A stretch of DNA of 64,000 nt from NCBI RefSeq assembly GCF_900104065.1, contig NZ_FNLC01000006.1, positions 62,001-126,000 on the forward strand, read 5' to 3'. Numbering within the stretch: position 1 is the first letter of the stretch; every line of letters begins with the position of its first letter. Source of the DNA: Natronobacterium texcoconense (GTDB lineage Archaea > Halobacteriota > Halobacteria > Halobacteriales > Natrialbaceae). The notes under the pieces are model-generated. The model had not been told where the DNA came from and searched no databases. It saw only the letters and a program-made list of their open reading frames with translations. This document shows, in pieces, positions 35,391-43,018 of this stretch. The translations under genes and the position numbers were made by a program.

Positions 35391-35669
35391 TCAGGAAACG
35401 TTCGGGCCCTTGAAGTAGCCGTCCTCGGTTTCGGGCGCGTTCCGGAGCGCCTCCTCGCTATCCAGCGACTCACGTTCCTCGTCCGGCCGCATCACGTTCA
35501 CCAGGTCGGCCTCGCGGTCGACCTCGGGAACCTCGTCCAGCGTCTCGAAGTACTCGAGGATGTCCGCGAACTGTCGGGTGAACTGGTCGACCTCGTCGTC
35601 TGCGAGGTCGACGCGGGCCAGCTCCGCGACGTGGCGGACTTCCTCGGGGCTGACGGCGTCGTCGCTCAT
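35391..35669 (-). CDS. gatC: Glutamyl-tRNA(Gln) amidotransferase subunit C
   Basis: The 92-residue protein has VSPEEVRHVAELARVDLADDEVDQFTRQFADILEYFETLDEVPEVD and the C-terminal LRNAPETEDGYFKGPNVS, matching GatC throughout. It wraps around GatA and GatB to stabilise the complex. The stop is 2 bp before the gatA ATG, forming an operon. It is divergent from tfb. Confidence 0.95.
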   Translation of the reverse strand: MSDDAVSPEEVRHVAELARVDLADDEVDQFTRQFADILEYFETLDEVPEVDREADLVNVMRPDEERESLDSEEALRNAPETEDGYFKGPNVS

Positions 35670-35861
35670 ACGTGTCCGAACCCGCTTCCGGGGAGTAAGG
35701 GTTTCGATACGTGGGAACTGCCCCGGTTGCTCGAGCGGTCACGGATATCGTCGCAACCACCCGAGGTTACGCCAGCCGTCACCGAAGTTTTTAAGTAACC
35801 GACGTTCGTTACTAGGATCACTACAGAGCGTTTTATCGACGTTTCGATCGGTCCCAACACA

Positions 35862-36839
35862 ATGACTGACTCCAGCATTCGAACTCGCAGCGACCAGCGA
35901 CGTCAGGCCGACCGAGTGGAGTCGAACGAAGAGACGAGCGAACGCGAGCAGTGCCCGGAGTGTGACGGACGGCTGATATCGGATACCGAACACGCCGAGA
36001 CCGTCTGTGCCGACTGCGGCCTCGTCGTCGACGAAGGAGAGATCGACCGCGGCCCCGAGTGGCGCGCGTTCGACGCAGCCGAGAAAGACGAGAAGTCCCG
36101 CGTCGGCGCCCCCACGACGAACATGATGCACGACCAGGGGCTGTCGACCAACATCGGCTGGCAGGACAAGGACGCCTACGGCCGATCGCTCTCGAGTCGG
36201 CAGCGCCAGAAGATGCAGCGCCTGCGAACGTGGAACGAGCGGTTCCGCACCCGCGACTCGAAGGAACGCAACCTCAAGCAGGCGCTCGGAGAGATCGATC
36301 GGATGGCCTCCGCACTGGGACTTCCCGACAACGTCCGCGAGACTGCGTCGGTCATCTACCGGCGCGCACTCGAGGAAGACCTGCTCCCGGGACGCTCGAT
36401 CGAGGGCGTCTCGACGGCGTCGCTGTACGCCGCTGCACGTCAGGCAGGCACGCCGCGCAGCCTCGACGAAATCTCGGCGGTCTCCCGCGTCGAAAAAGAC
36501 GAGATCGCCCGCACCTACCGTTACGTCATTCGAGAACTGGGGTTGGAGGTCCAGCCGGCCGACCCCGAAAGTTACGTGCCGCGGTTCGCGAGCGACCTCG
36601 ACCTCCCCGACGAGACCGAACGCCGCGCCCGACAGCTACTCAAGACCGCCAAAGACGCCGAGATCCACAGCGGGAAATCACCCGTCGGACTGGCCGCCGC
36701 CGCGGTGTACGCCGCCGCCCTGCTGACCAACGAGAAGGTCACCCAGAACGACGTCAGCGAGGTCGCGAGTATCTCCGAAGTGACGATCCGCAACCGGTAT
36801 CACGAACTCCTCGAGGCCGAGGAGGGCGCGCCGGTCTGA
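35862..36839 (+). CDS. tfb: Transcription initiation factor TFB
   Basis: The 325-residue protein has the N-terminal zinc ribbon (CPECDGRLISDTEHAETVCADCGLVV), the B-finger/linker (GPEWRAFDAAEKDEKSRVGAPTT) and two cyclin-like repeats in the C-terminal core (from about 125 and 220), ending in SEVASISEVTIRNRYHEL. It bridges TBP-bound promoters and RNA polymerase. Haloarchaea have several tfb paralogues; which one this is cannot be told from sequence alone. A TATA-like TTTTATC about 27 bases before the ATG suggests a leaderless message. Confidence 0.96.
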   Translation: MTDSSIRTRSDQRRQADRVESNEETSEREQCPECDGRLISDTEHAETVCADCGLVVDEGEIDRGPEWRAFDAAEKDEKSRVGAPTTNMMHDQGLSTNIGWQDKDAYGRSLSSRQRQKMQRLRTWNERFRTRDSKERNLKQALGEIDRMASALGLPDNVRETASVIYRRALEEDLLPGRSIEGVSTASLYAAARQAGTPRSLDEISAVSRVEKDEIARTYRYVIRELGLEVQPADPESYVPRFASDLDLPDETERRARQLLKTAKDAEIHSGKSPVGLAAAAVYAAALLTNEKVTQNDVSEVASISEVTIRNRYHELLEAEEGAPV

Positions 36840-36952
36840 TCGATTTCTGCGGCGAGAAAATTCCATATTAACTCGAGATCGCTTCCTCCTGGTCGCTCGT
36901 TCACGTATTTAGTCAGGTCATACTGAACTGGTAGTCACCCGTCGACGACAGT

Positions 36953-37078
36953 ATGGAATGCGATAACTGTCGTTCGGAGGAGGTTGCGTACACGCTCAGG
37001 ACGCATCCGGAGACGAACGCTGGCGACCACGTCGACCTGCACTTCTGTTCGTCGGACTGTCTCAGCGTGTGGACGTAA
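36953..37078 (+). CDS. Small TRASH-like zinc-finger protein, 41 residues
   Basis: The frame encodes MECDNCRSEEVAYTLRTHPE and ends HFCSSDCLSVWT. The C-x2-C ... H-F-C-x3-C pattern is that of TRASH/DUF7576-type treble-clef fingers, often linked to metal handling. It lies 4 bp from the stop of the convergent ccdA-like gene. The copper/thiol genes next door make a metal-related role plausible, but this is inference. Confidence 0.7.
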   Translation: MECDNCRSEEVAYTLRTHPETNAGDHVDLHFCSSDCLSVWT

Positions 37079-37082
37079 GTGG

Positions 37083-37745
37083 TCAGTACGCTCCGACGAC
37101 GTACAGCTGGCCGATCCCGGCGAGGATCAGGACGAGACCGCCGAGACGAACGATGCGGTCGACGTGGCCGGCCAGCCGCCCTGCGCTGACGGCGTAGCCG
37201 ACCGCCGTCGCCACGGTCACCGCGAGCAAGAGGACGCCGAAGCCGACGACGTAGGCACCGAGGACCACGGCACCGGCGGCCGTCGACAGCGTCAACGACT
37301 GGAAGACGATCCCCAGGAACAGCGGCAACACACACCCCGTCGCGGCGATCGCGTACATGCCGCCAAAGATCGCGAACCCCCAGATACTCGAGCGGCGCTT
37401 CGGCAGGACGGCGTGGACCGCGCCGGGGCCGCCGTAGAGGATCCAGCCACCCACCGCGATCAGTGCGATGCCGACGCCGTACTCGAGGGCGGGCAGTATC
37501 CCCTGGAGCGTCTCGCCGGCGAGTAGCGCGACGACCGAGAGGACGCCGAGGACGACGACGGCACCGGCGGCAGCAGCCAGTCCACGGACGATCGTGCCAC
37601 CAAGTGGCGGTTGCTCCTCACCGGTCGCGGAGACGTAGTAGCCGACGTAGCCGGGCAACAGCGCGTACGAACACGGCGAGAAAAACGCCGCGATGCCCGC
37701 GGCGAGCGCGAACGCGGCAGCGCCGAGCAGTTCGCCCGAGAACAC
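37083..37745 (-). CDS. CcdA/DsbD-like thiol-disulfide membrane transporter
   Basis: The 220-residue protein has six predicted helices with the two hallmark cysteines in FSPCSYALLPGY (helix 1) and AATGCVLPLFLG (helix 4). It shuttles reducing equivalents across the membrane to external thioredoxin-like proteins, here most likely the TlpA-like protein immediately upstream (6 bp gap) and the SCO protein. It is the last gene of the nirK-halocyanin-SCO-TlpA-CcdA operon, a set suited to copper-site assembly in the exported nitrite reductase and cupredoxin. Confidence 0.9.
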   Translation of the reverse strand: MFSGELLGAAAFALAAGIAAFFSPCSYALLPGYVGYYVSATGEEQPPLGGTIVRGLAAAAGAVVVLGVLSVVALLAGETLQGILPALEYGVGIALIAVGGWILYGGPGAVHAVLPKRRSSIWGFAIFGGMYAIAATGCVLPLFLGIVFQSLTLSTAAGAVVLGAYVVGFGVLLLAVTVATAVGYAVSAGRLAGHVDRIVRLGGLVLILAGIGQLYVVGAY

Positions 37746-37751
37746 GGCCGC

Positions 37752-38288
37752 TCACACTCCGTCCAATTGTGCTGCGATCGGCTCGCGGAGCTCCTCGAGG
37801 GACTTACTCCCTCGGTCGGACCAGGTCACGACGTTGTCCTCGTCGAGGACGAAGCTGTAGGGGACGCCCGAGGCGTTCAGTTCGCTGGTGAGTTCGAGGT
37901 CGTCGTCGATCGCGACGGCCCATCGGCCGTCGTGGGCGTCCCACCAGTCGGCGACGTCCTCGCGGGTGACGCTGCGGCCGATCGGCTCGTTGGAAACCGA
38001 GACGAACTGGATCCGGTCGCCGAACTCGTCGTAGAGTTCGCCGGTCGGCTCCATCATCCGCTCGCAGACGTCACACCAGGTCGCAAATAGCTCGAGGAAG
38101 GTGACCCGTCCCGGCTCGGGGACGATGGCCGTTCCAGCGTCGCTCCCGGGAGCCTCGAGCGTCTCGAGTTCGATCGGCTCGATCGCGTCGTCGCTCTCAA
38201 GGGGGTCGACGCCGCCCAGTGCGTACGCTGCTCCCGCTCCTGTGGCTGCGAGTGCTGCGGCTCCAGCGATGACTTCGCGACGGCGCAT
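37752..38288 (-). CDS. TlpA-like thioredoxin-fold protein
   Basis: From ATG 38288 (MRRREVIAGAAALAATGAG) the 178-residue protein has a Tat-like signal or N-terminal anchor. Its thioredoxin domain has the active site WCDVC (FLELFATWCDVCERMM) and the cis-Pro region ASGVPYSFVLDEDN. It should be an external thiol reductase that keeps the SCO or copper-protein cysteines reduced, fed by CcdA. A GTG at 38297 is an alternative start overlapping the SCO gene. Gaps are 2 bp to SCO and 6 bp to ccdA. Confidence 0.88.
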   Translation of the reverse strand: MRRREVIAGAAALAATGAGAAYALGGVDPLESDDAIEPIELETLEAPGSDAGTAIVPEPGRVTFLELFATWCDVCERMMEPTGELYDEFGDRIQFVSVSNEPIGRSVTREDVADWWDAHDGRWAVAIDDDLELTSELNASGVPYSFVLDEDNVVTWSDRGSKSLEELREPIAAQLDGV

Positions 38289-38290
38289 CG

Positions 38291-39073
38291 TCACCACCCC
38301 TCGACGACGGCCCTCGTGTCTTCGACGACGTCGCCGGGCGTCGGTACTTCGCCGGAGTAGGCCCGCTCGACGTAGCCGTCCTTGTTGACCAGCAGGAGGA
38401 GGACGTGGTGGACGAAGGCCATCTCGTGGCCACCTTCGTCTTCCTCGTCGTGGCCATTCCCGTCGTCGTGCCCCATCTCTTCGTCGTGCCCGTTTTCGCC
38501 GTCGTCATCCGGTTCGGCTGGATCGAACGCACAGCCGAACTCCTCTTCGACGACGGCCTTGGCGTCGGTCTCGTCCTCCGGGCGGAGGGTGTACCAGTGG
38601 CCGGGCTCGTGCTCGATGCCATAGGTCTCCTCGTACTCGGCGAGCACCTCGGGGGTGTCGTGTGCCGGATCGAACGTGATCGGGAGGAACGCGACCTCGT
38701 CGGCGTACCCCTCCTCGATGGCGTCGTCCTGGACGTGACGGAGCGTCCCCATCAGTCCCGGACAGGCACCCGGACACCGCGTGAAGACGAACGTGTAGAA
38801 GGCGTGGCGTTCGCCGTGGAATTCGGTCGTCGTTACCTCTCTGTTCTGCAGCGGCGCGGGAACGGTGACGTCGGGAATGGGCTCGCCGTAGATCGGGTAC
38901 TGGACTCGGTCCGGGTCGGCACGGTCGTGGCCTTCCGGCGGTCCCAGGACGACGTTCTCGTCGGCCCCGTCCCGACCCGTCATCGCGTCGGCACAGCCGG
39001 CGACCGTCGCCGAGAGCGCCGCCGCTCCAGTTACCTGTAGGAATCGGCGTCTGTCGATTGGTTGTATAGGCAT
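38291..39073 (-). CDS. SCO1/SenC-family copper chaperone lipoprotein
   Basis: The 260-residue protein has a lipoprotein signal (DRRRFLQVTGAAALSATVAGC). The SCO domain has CxxxC in FVFTRCPGACPGLMGTL, LPITFDPAHDTPEVLAEY and the copper His in AFVHHVLLLLVNKDG. An insert between about residues 185 and 215 is rich in His, Asp and Glu (GHDEEMGHDDGNGHDEE), an unusual extra metal-binding loop for SCO. It delivers copper to external cuproproteins; here the likely clients are NirK and halocyanin. It lies 22 bp after the halocyanin gene. Confidence 0.92.
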   Translation of the reverse strand: MPIQPIDRRRFLQVTGAAALSATVAGCADAMTGRDGADENVVLGPPEGHDRADPDRVQYPIYGEPIPDVTVPAPLQNREVTTTEFHGERHAFYTFVFTRCPGACPGLMGTLRHVQDDAIEEGYADEVAFLPITFDPAHDTPEVLAEYEETYGIEHEPGHWYTLRPEDETDAKAVVEEEFGCAFDPAEPDDDGENGHDEEMGHDDGNGHDEEDEGGHEMAFVHHVLLLLVNKDGYVERAYSGEVPTPGDVVEDTRAVVEGW

Positions 39074-39095
39074 GATTGTGTGGATCGGGTGGGCG

Positions 39096-39680
39096 TTACG
39101 GCCCCGCCTCGATGACGGGGCGAGTCTCTTCGTTCAGCGTCTCGAACGCGTTCTGAGCCTGCGTCGGTAACGCAGGCTGGGGCTCCTCGAGCGCCGGTTC
39201 GTCGTCCGGATCCGGCCAGCCGACGACGACGCGACCGACCGCGCCGACGTGTTCGTGGGACGTACAGACGTGTCGCGTGTCGGCGTAGTCGTAGACGCCT
39301 TCGCGGTCGAACGTCCGTTCGAAGCTGTCTCCCTCACGGGAGAGCTGGTCGCTGGCCCACGGCTCGGCCTCGTCGGGGATCCGCTGGGGGCCGTGCGTGT
39401 CTGGATGGTACGAGGTGACGTCGTGTCGTCCGTCCTCGTTGATCCAGGTGACGGTCCCGCCGACCGTGACGTGGACAAGCCACGGATCGAACTGGGGGTA
39501 CGGCGTCGAGGTCGTCACGACCTCGGCTCCGCCAGTCGGCGAACCGAGTTCGCCGGTTCCGTCGTCTTCGTCGTCGGAACGGTCGTCACTCGGCCTCGAG
39601 AGACACCCTGCGAGCGCGAGCGTCGTACCGGCAGCTGTCGTCTGCAGCAGGCGGCGGCGCGTGATGGGTGTCGTTGTCAT
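39096..39680 (-). CDS. Halocyanin-like cupredoxin lipoprotein
   Basis: The 194-residue protein has a Tat lipoprotein signal (ITRRRLLQTTAAGTTLALAGC) and a plastocyanin-type domain: DGRHDVTSYH supplies the first His, and TRHVCTSHEHVGAVGRVVVG supplies the Cys and second His of a type 1 copper site. The usual Met after the second His is not obvious (the segment reads HVGAVG), so the axial ligand may differ. It is probably the electron donor to the nitrite reductase encoded 39 bp upstream. A C-terminal ~45-residue extension is acidic. Confidence 0.87.
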   Translation of the reverse strand: MTTTPITRRRLLQTTAAGTTLALAGCLSRPSDDRSDDEDDGTGELGSPTGGAEVVTTSTPYPQFDPWLVHVTVGGTVTWINEDGRHDVTSYHPDTHGPQRIPDEAEPWASDQLSREGDSFERTFDREGVYDYADTRHVCTSHEHVGAVGRVVVGWPDPDDEPALEEPQPALPTQAQNAFETLNEETRPVIEAGP

Positions 39681-39719
39681 GGCTCTGGTTGGGGGAGAGC
39701 CCGAGTTTCCTCGAGCGTC

Positions 39720-40817
39720 TCAGGGATCTTCGTCGTAGATGTCCGGGTTCTCCTCGCCCTCGACGTCGATCACGCCGAGCATGCCCTTGCGGACGACTCG
39801 CGAGAGGGCGTGGTCGACGATCTTGACGGGGCCGGGGACGTGCATCTCCATGTCCCCTGCGACGACCGTCCCGGGTGCGACCGGTGCGGTTTCGACGTTT
39901 TGACCGGGCTCCGAGAGCAGGTCGCCGTCGCGGTAGTATTTCGACCAGACGTTCCCGATCGGGTGCAAGGCGCTGGTGAGGTTCGGTCCGCCGTTGGCGA
40001 AGTACACTCGAACGGTTTCGCCGACTTCGGCTTTGACGGGACCGTGCTGGCCGTCCGGCGTGAAGCCGTAGGCCTCGCCGTTCAGGAGGACGTACGTCGG
40101 GTCCTCGTCGGCCGTCGCGTCGAAGTCGTAGGTGTGGTGGCCTTCCTCGCCGGCCTCGCCGTCGGTGTAGACCTCGTGCTGTCCGAAGTAGAACTCGCGG
40201 TCCACTTCGGGCAGTCCCTCTTCGGGTTCGACCAGGATCGCGCCGAACATCCCCAGGCTGATGTGCTGGTCCATGTTCGGGACCGCACAGTGGTAGATGT
40301 GGACGCCGGCGTACTTCGGCTGGAATCGTAGTCGAGCGGGTTCGTCGCCGGGAGCGATCGTCGTCGCCTCGGCACCGCCACCGGGCCCGTAGACCGCGTG
40401 GAAGTCGACGTTGTGCATGTCGACGTTGTGCTCGTCGGGCACCTCGAAGGTGAGGTCGATCGTGTCACCTTCGCGAACCCGGATCATCGGTCCTGGGATC
40501 TGCCCGTCGTAGGTCATGTAGTTGAGGGTGACGCCGGGTTCGATTTCGGCGGTGACCTCGATCGTCTCCATCGTGATCTCGTGGGTCCTGGGCTCGTCCC
40601 AGTCTACCGGGGGCGGAAGGTCTGCTGGATCGGCCGCGATAGCGTCGACGTCGACGGGTTCGGCCGCTGGAAGACCCTGTTCACCGTCATCAGCCGACGG
40701 TTCGGGGTCTGCATCTGTCTCCGAGGGAGTTCCCTCGAGGCAGCCGGCAACTGCCACGACGCCGGTCGCTCCGATGCCTTTCATGAAGGTTCGTCGGTTT
40801 GCGGTGTATTGGGTCAT
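39720..40817 (-). CDS. nirK: Copper-containing nitrite reductase NirK
   Basis: From ATG 40817 the 365-residue protein has a Tat signal with lipobox (NRRTFMKGIGATGVVAVAGC) and two cupredoxin domains. Type 1 copper ligands are His135, Cys177, His185 and Met190. Type 2 ligands are His140, His176 and His285. The catalytic Asp is Asp104 (TYDGQIPGP). It reduces nitrite to nitric oxide outside the membrane. Alternative starts at 40832 and 40844 exist. A CGAACATGTTCG operator 78 bp upstream points to anaerobic control. It leads a five-gene operon with halocyanin, SCO, TlpA and CcdA. No norB or nosZ is in the window. Confidence 0.95.
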   Translation of the reverse strand: MTQYTANRRTFMKGIGATGVVAVAGCLEGTPSETDADPEPSADDGEQGLPAAEPVDVDAIAADPADLPPPVDWDEPRTHEITMETIEVTAEIEPGVTLNYMTYDGQIPGPMIRVREGDTIDLTFEVPDEHNVDMHNVDFHAVYGPGGGAEATTIAPGDEPARLRFQPKYAGVHIYHCAVPNMDQHISLGMFGAILVEPEEGLPEVDREFYFGQHEVYTDGEAGEEGHHTYDFDATADEDPTYVLLNGEAYGFTPDGQHGPVKAEVGETVRVYFANGGPNLTSALHPIGNVWSKYYRDGDLLSEPGQNVETAPVAPGTVVAGDMEMHVPGPVKIVDHALSRVVRKGMLGVIDVEGEENPDIYDEDP

Positions 40818-40894
40818 TGTGGTTCTCCTCATCTGAATAAACACCCCTCATATGTAGAACGGTATCGGGAATTCTACAAAAGAGGGAATACCAT

Positions 40895-40906
40895 CGAACA
40901 TGTTCG
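40895..40906. promoter_or_regulatory. Palindromic operator, copy 1 (perfect)
   Basis: CGAACATGTTCG is a perfect 12 bp palindrome between divergent nirK and the hydrolase gene. A T-rich TATA candidate (cttttgtag on the minus strand, about 40875-40884) lies 11-20 bp on the nirK side, the spacing expected for an activator site. Related sites occur at 42563, 42923, 42969 and 43760. Confidence 0.75.
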
Positions 40907-40978
40907 TCTGAGGGGTGGCGTTCTCGAGAGTCCGTTCACCGGTCGGCTTTGAAGCCGAGTCAGCACGTAGACGACGGT

Positions 40979-41878
40979 ATGGACGCCACAAAACCGGCAG
41001 TCGACTCGGCCTCACTCTCGACCACCGTGGGGAACTCGACGTTCAGGTCAGTAAACGGCCTCCAGCTACACGCACGGGTCGCCGGTGATCCGGACGATCC
41101 GCTCGTGGTGTTGCTCCATGGCTTTCCCGAGTTCTGGTACGGCTGGCACGAGATGATCGAACCGCTCGTCGAGGACGGGTTTCGCGTGCTGGCCCCCGAC
41201 CAGCGAGGGTACAACCGCAGCGAAAAGCCGGAGTCGGTACGTGCCTATCGCCGGCCCGAACTCGCACGCGACGTGGTCGAACTGATCGCTACCGAGAGTC
41301 GGGACACCGCCGCCGTCGTCGGCCACGACTGGGGTGGAATCGTCGCGTGGGAGCTTGCACTTCGATACCCCCAGGTCGTCGACCGACTCGCAGTCGTCAA
41401 CGCACCGCATCCGACCGCGTTCCGCCGACAACTCCTCTCGAACCCCGACCAGATCCGACGAAGCTGGTACGCGTACACCTTCCAGCTCCCATGGCTTCCC
41501 GAACGGGTCTGCCGCTACGACGATTTCCGCGTCCTCGAGCGAGCGCTTCGTGGAACGGCGGATTCGGAGGCGTTCTCCGATGCAGACCTCGAGCGCTATC
41601 GTCGGGCGTGGCGTCGAGAGGGTGCTCTCACCGGAATGCTGAACTGGTACCGGGCGAACGCGCGGTATCCGTCACCGCCGCCGAGGGATCGGGTCGACGC
41701 ACCCACGCTCGTCGCCTGGGGTGAGGAAGATACCGCGCTCGTCCCCGAACTGGCAATCGACAGCTACGACCACTGTACGGACGGCCGCCTCGAGTTGTTC
41801 CCGGACGCGAGTCACTGGCTCCCGCGAGAAAAACCGGATCGGTTGGCGGAACTACTGTGTGAGCACCTGGACGGTTAG
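40979..41878 (+). CDS. Alpha/beta hydrolase, epoxide-hydrolase type
   Basis: The 299-residue protein has the oxyanion motif LHGFPEFWYGWHE (HGxP), nucleophile Asp in VVGHDWGGIVAW, the acidic member near WGEEDTAL and the catalytic His in DASHWLPREKPD. An Asp nucleophile with HGFPEFWYGW is typical of epoxide hydrolases and haloacetate dehalogenases. It is probably cytoplasmic. It is divergent from nirK with the shared operator between them; whether it is under the same control is uncertain. Its stop overlaps that of the convergent DUF2249 gene. Confidence 0.88.
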   Translation: MDATKPAVDSASLSTTVGNSTFRSVNGLQLHARVAGDPDDPLVVLLHGFPEFWYGWHEMIEPLVEDGFRVLAPDQRGYNRSEKPESVRAYRRPELARDVVELIATESRDTAAVVGHDWGGIVAWELALRYPQVVDRLAVVNAPHPTAFRRQLLSNPDQIRRSWYAYTFQLPWLPERVCRYDDFRVLERALRGTADSEAFSDADLERYRRAWRREGALTGMLNWYRANARYPSPPPRDRVDAPTLVAWGEEDTALVPELAIDSYDHCTDGRLELFPDASHWLPREKPDRLAELLCEHLDG

Positions 41879-42144
41879 GTGTCCGGGTCCCAGATGACGG
41901 TCACGACCTCGTCCTCGAGTTCGACGGTGTCGTGGGCGTAGCCCCGGTCCTCGAGTTTAGGGAAGAGAAACTGCGGGACGCGGTCGTTTCGCTGGACGAG
42001 GACCGTCTCGTCGGAGAGGTCGACGAGCGTCTCGAGAGTGGTTTTCAGCGGCTCCGGTGGACCGAGCGTGCGGACGTCGATCGTCTCCCGGGGGTGGTCG
42101 GTCGGTGCGTCGGTGCGTTCGACGACGGAACGATGCGACTGCAT
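41875..42144 (-). CDS. DUF2249-family protein, copy 1
   Basis: The 89-residue protein contains ETIDVRTLGPPEPLKTTLETLVDLSDETVLVQRNDRVPQFLFPKLEDRGY, the DUF2249/SirA-like fold with a small beta-alpha-beta domain. DUF2249 genes recur in archaeal and bacterial denitrification clusters, but their function is unsettled. It is the most distal of three copies lying in a row between the nirK divergon and the regulator. Confidence 0.82.
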   Translation of the reverse strand: MQSHRSVVERTDAPTDHPRETIDVRTLGPPEPLKTTLETLVDLSDETVLVQRNDRVPQFLFPKLEDRGYAHDTVELEDEVVTVIWDPDT

Positions 42145-42288
42145 ACGCGTATCGACGGGCTCAGTGTGTGTAGATTCCGTGCCGTACGTGTTCGGATCGA
42201 AATGCGGGCTGGGGTGGTACCGTTTCGAGCGTCGATTGATGGGCCGAACCGATCTGTACCGGCCCGCCGGATCAGGCCTGGACCGCCA

Positions 42289-42522
42289 CTAGACCTCCTG
42301 TTTCGGGAATCTGGCGACGAACTCGTCTGTGGCGACCTGTTCGACCTCGTAGGAATCGGCATCGAAGCTGTCGACTTCGGCCTGGAACTCGTAGAACAGC
42401 GGCTTCGGTTCGTGGTCGTTGACGATGGTCAACGTCTCGCCAGGCTCGAGTTCCTCGAATTTTTCGTGGATAGTTGGATGGCGGTTTACCGGTGGAATGT
42501 CCCTGACGTCGAGTCGTGTCAT
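42289..42522 (-). CDS. DUF2249-family protein, copy 2
   Basis: The 77-residue protein reads MTRLDVRDIPPVNRHPTIHE and then FEELEPGETLTIVNDHEPKPLFYEFQAEVDSF. LDVRxxPPxxRHxxIxxxFxxLxxGExLxLVNDHxPxPL is the classic DUF2249 consensus, and this copy fits it best of the three. A CGAACACGTTCG operator ends 41 bp before its ATG, so it probably has its own anaerobically controlled promoter. Confidence 0.88.
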   Translation of the reverse strand: MTRLDVRDIPPVNRHPTIHEKFEELEPGETLTIVNDHEPKPLFYEFQAEVDSFDADSYEVEQVATDEFVARFPKQEV

Positions 42523-42562
42523 GCAGATGGATGTGGGTCGTGGAGGTTCGTTTCGGTTTGGC

Positions 42563-42574
42563 CGAACACGTTCG
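42563..42574. promoter_or_regulatory. Palindromic operator, copy 2
   Basis: CGAACACGTTCG keeps both CGAAC/GTTCG half-sites of copy 1 with a different central dinucleotide. It is 41 bp upstream of the start of DUF2249 copy 2, nearly the same spacing as at 42923 and 42969. Confidence 0.6.
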
Positions 42575-42576
42575 CG

Positions 42577-42658
42577 TTCGGTCGGCTGCTGTCCGTCAGT
42601 GACGGTGCAACCACTGGGGTCCGGTTGCCCCAGTAAATCGTCACAGCAGGCCGTATCA
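42577..42658. repeat. Palindromic intergenic element, copy 5
   Basis: The right arm on the minus strand reads TGATACGGCCTGCTGTGACG, its TGA being the stop of DUF2249 copy 3. The left arm contains TCGGCTGCTGTCCGTC. A strong inner hairpin ACTGGGG/CCCCAGT with an 8-base loop closes the centre. Total length is about 82 bp. Confidence 0.7.
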
Positions 42659-42883
42659 GGCGTGTTCGACGTAGACGTACCAGAGGCCGCCGTCTTGCTG
42701 GTGGCTCTCGTGTGCGTAGCCGCGCGCGTCGAGTACCTCGTAGAGCGGTTCGGGTTCGAACGGTGCGATCAACTGGAGTCGTTCTCCGTCTTCGAGGGAT
42801 TCGAGTGCGGCCATGATGTCGTCGAACGGCGGGCCCTCGATCTCGCGTACGTCGATCGTCCGGTCAACTTGTTCGGTCGTCAT
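42656..42883 (-). CDS. DUF2249-family protein, copy 3
   Basis: The 75-residue protein contains RTIDVREIEGPPFDDIMAALESLEDGERLQLIAPFEPEPLYEVLDARGYAHES, a clear DUF2249 sequence. Its ATG is divergent from the Bat-type regulator at 43019, and each gene has one palindromic operator 39-40 bp from its start codon. Its TGA is part of palindromic element copy 5. Confidence 0.86.
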   Translation of the reverse strand: MTTEQVDRTIDVREIEGPPFDDIMAALESLEDGERLQLIAPFEPEPLYEVLDARGYAHESHQQDGGLWYVYVEHA

Positions 42884-42922
42884 CGGCTATCGTTTCGCCC
42901 CCATGCAGGTTGGATGTTCACT

Positions 42923-42934
42923 CGAACATATTCG
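42923..42934. promoter_or_regulatory. Palindromic operator, copy 3
   Basis: CGAACATATTCG lies 40 bp from the start of DUF2249 copy 3. With copy 4 it forms a symmetrical pair, centres 46 bp apart, in the 135 bp between two divergent genes. Both half-sites are intact apart from one base. Confidence 0.65.
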
Positions 42935-42968
42935 ACCTGCCCGAATTCCCACGCCGTAGGAACTACGC

Positions 42969-42980
42969 CGAACATATTCG
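42969..42980. promoter_or_regulatory. Palindromic operator, copy 4
   Basis: CGAACATATTCG is identical to copy 3 and 39 bp from the regulator start. A TATA-like TTTATG at 42991-42996 follows, itself about 26 bases before the ATG at 43019. The operator is thus just upstream of BRE/TATA, where an activator binds, or an autoregulator could act. Confidence 0.65.
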
Positions 42981-43018
42981 TGGGTATGGGTTTATGAGTC
43001 CATCTAGAACACCAAACC

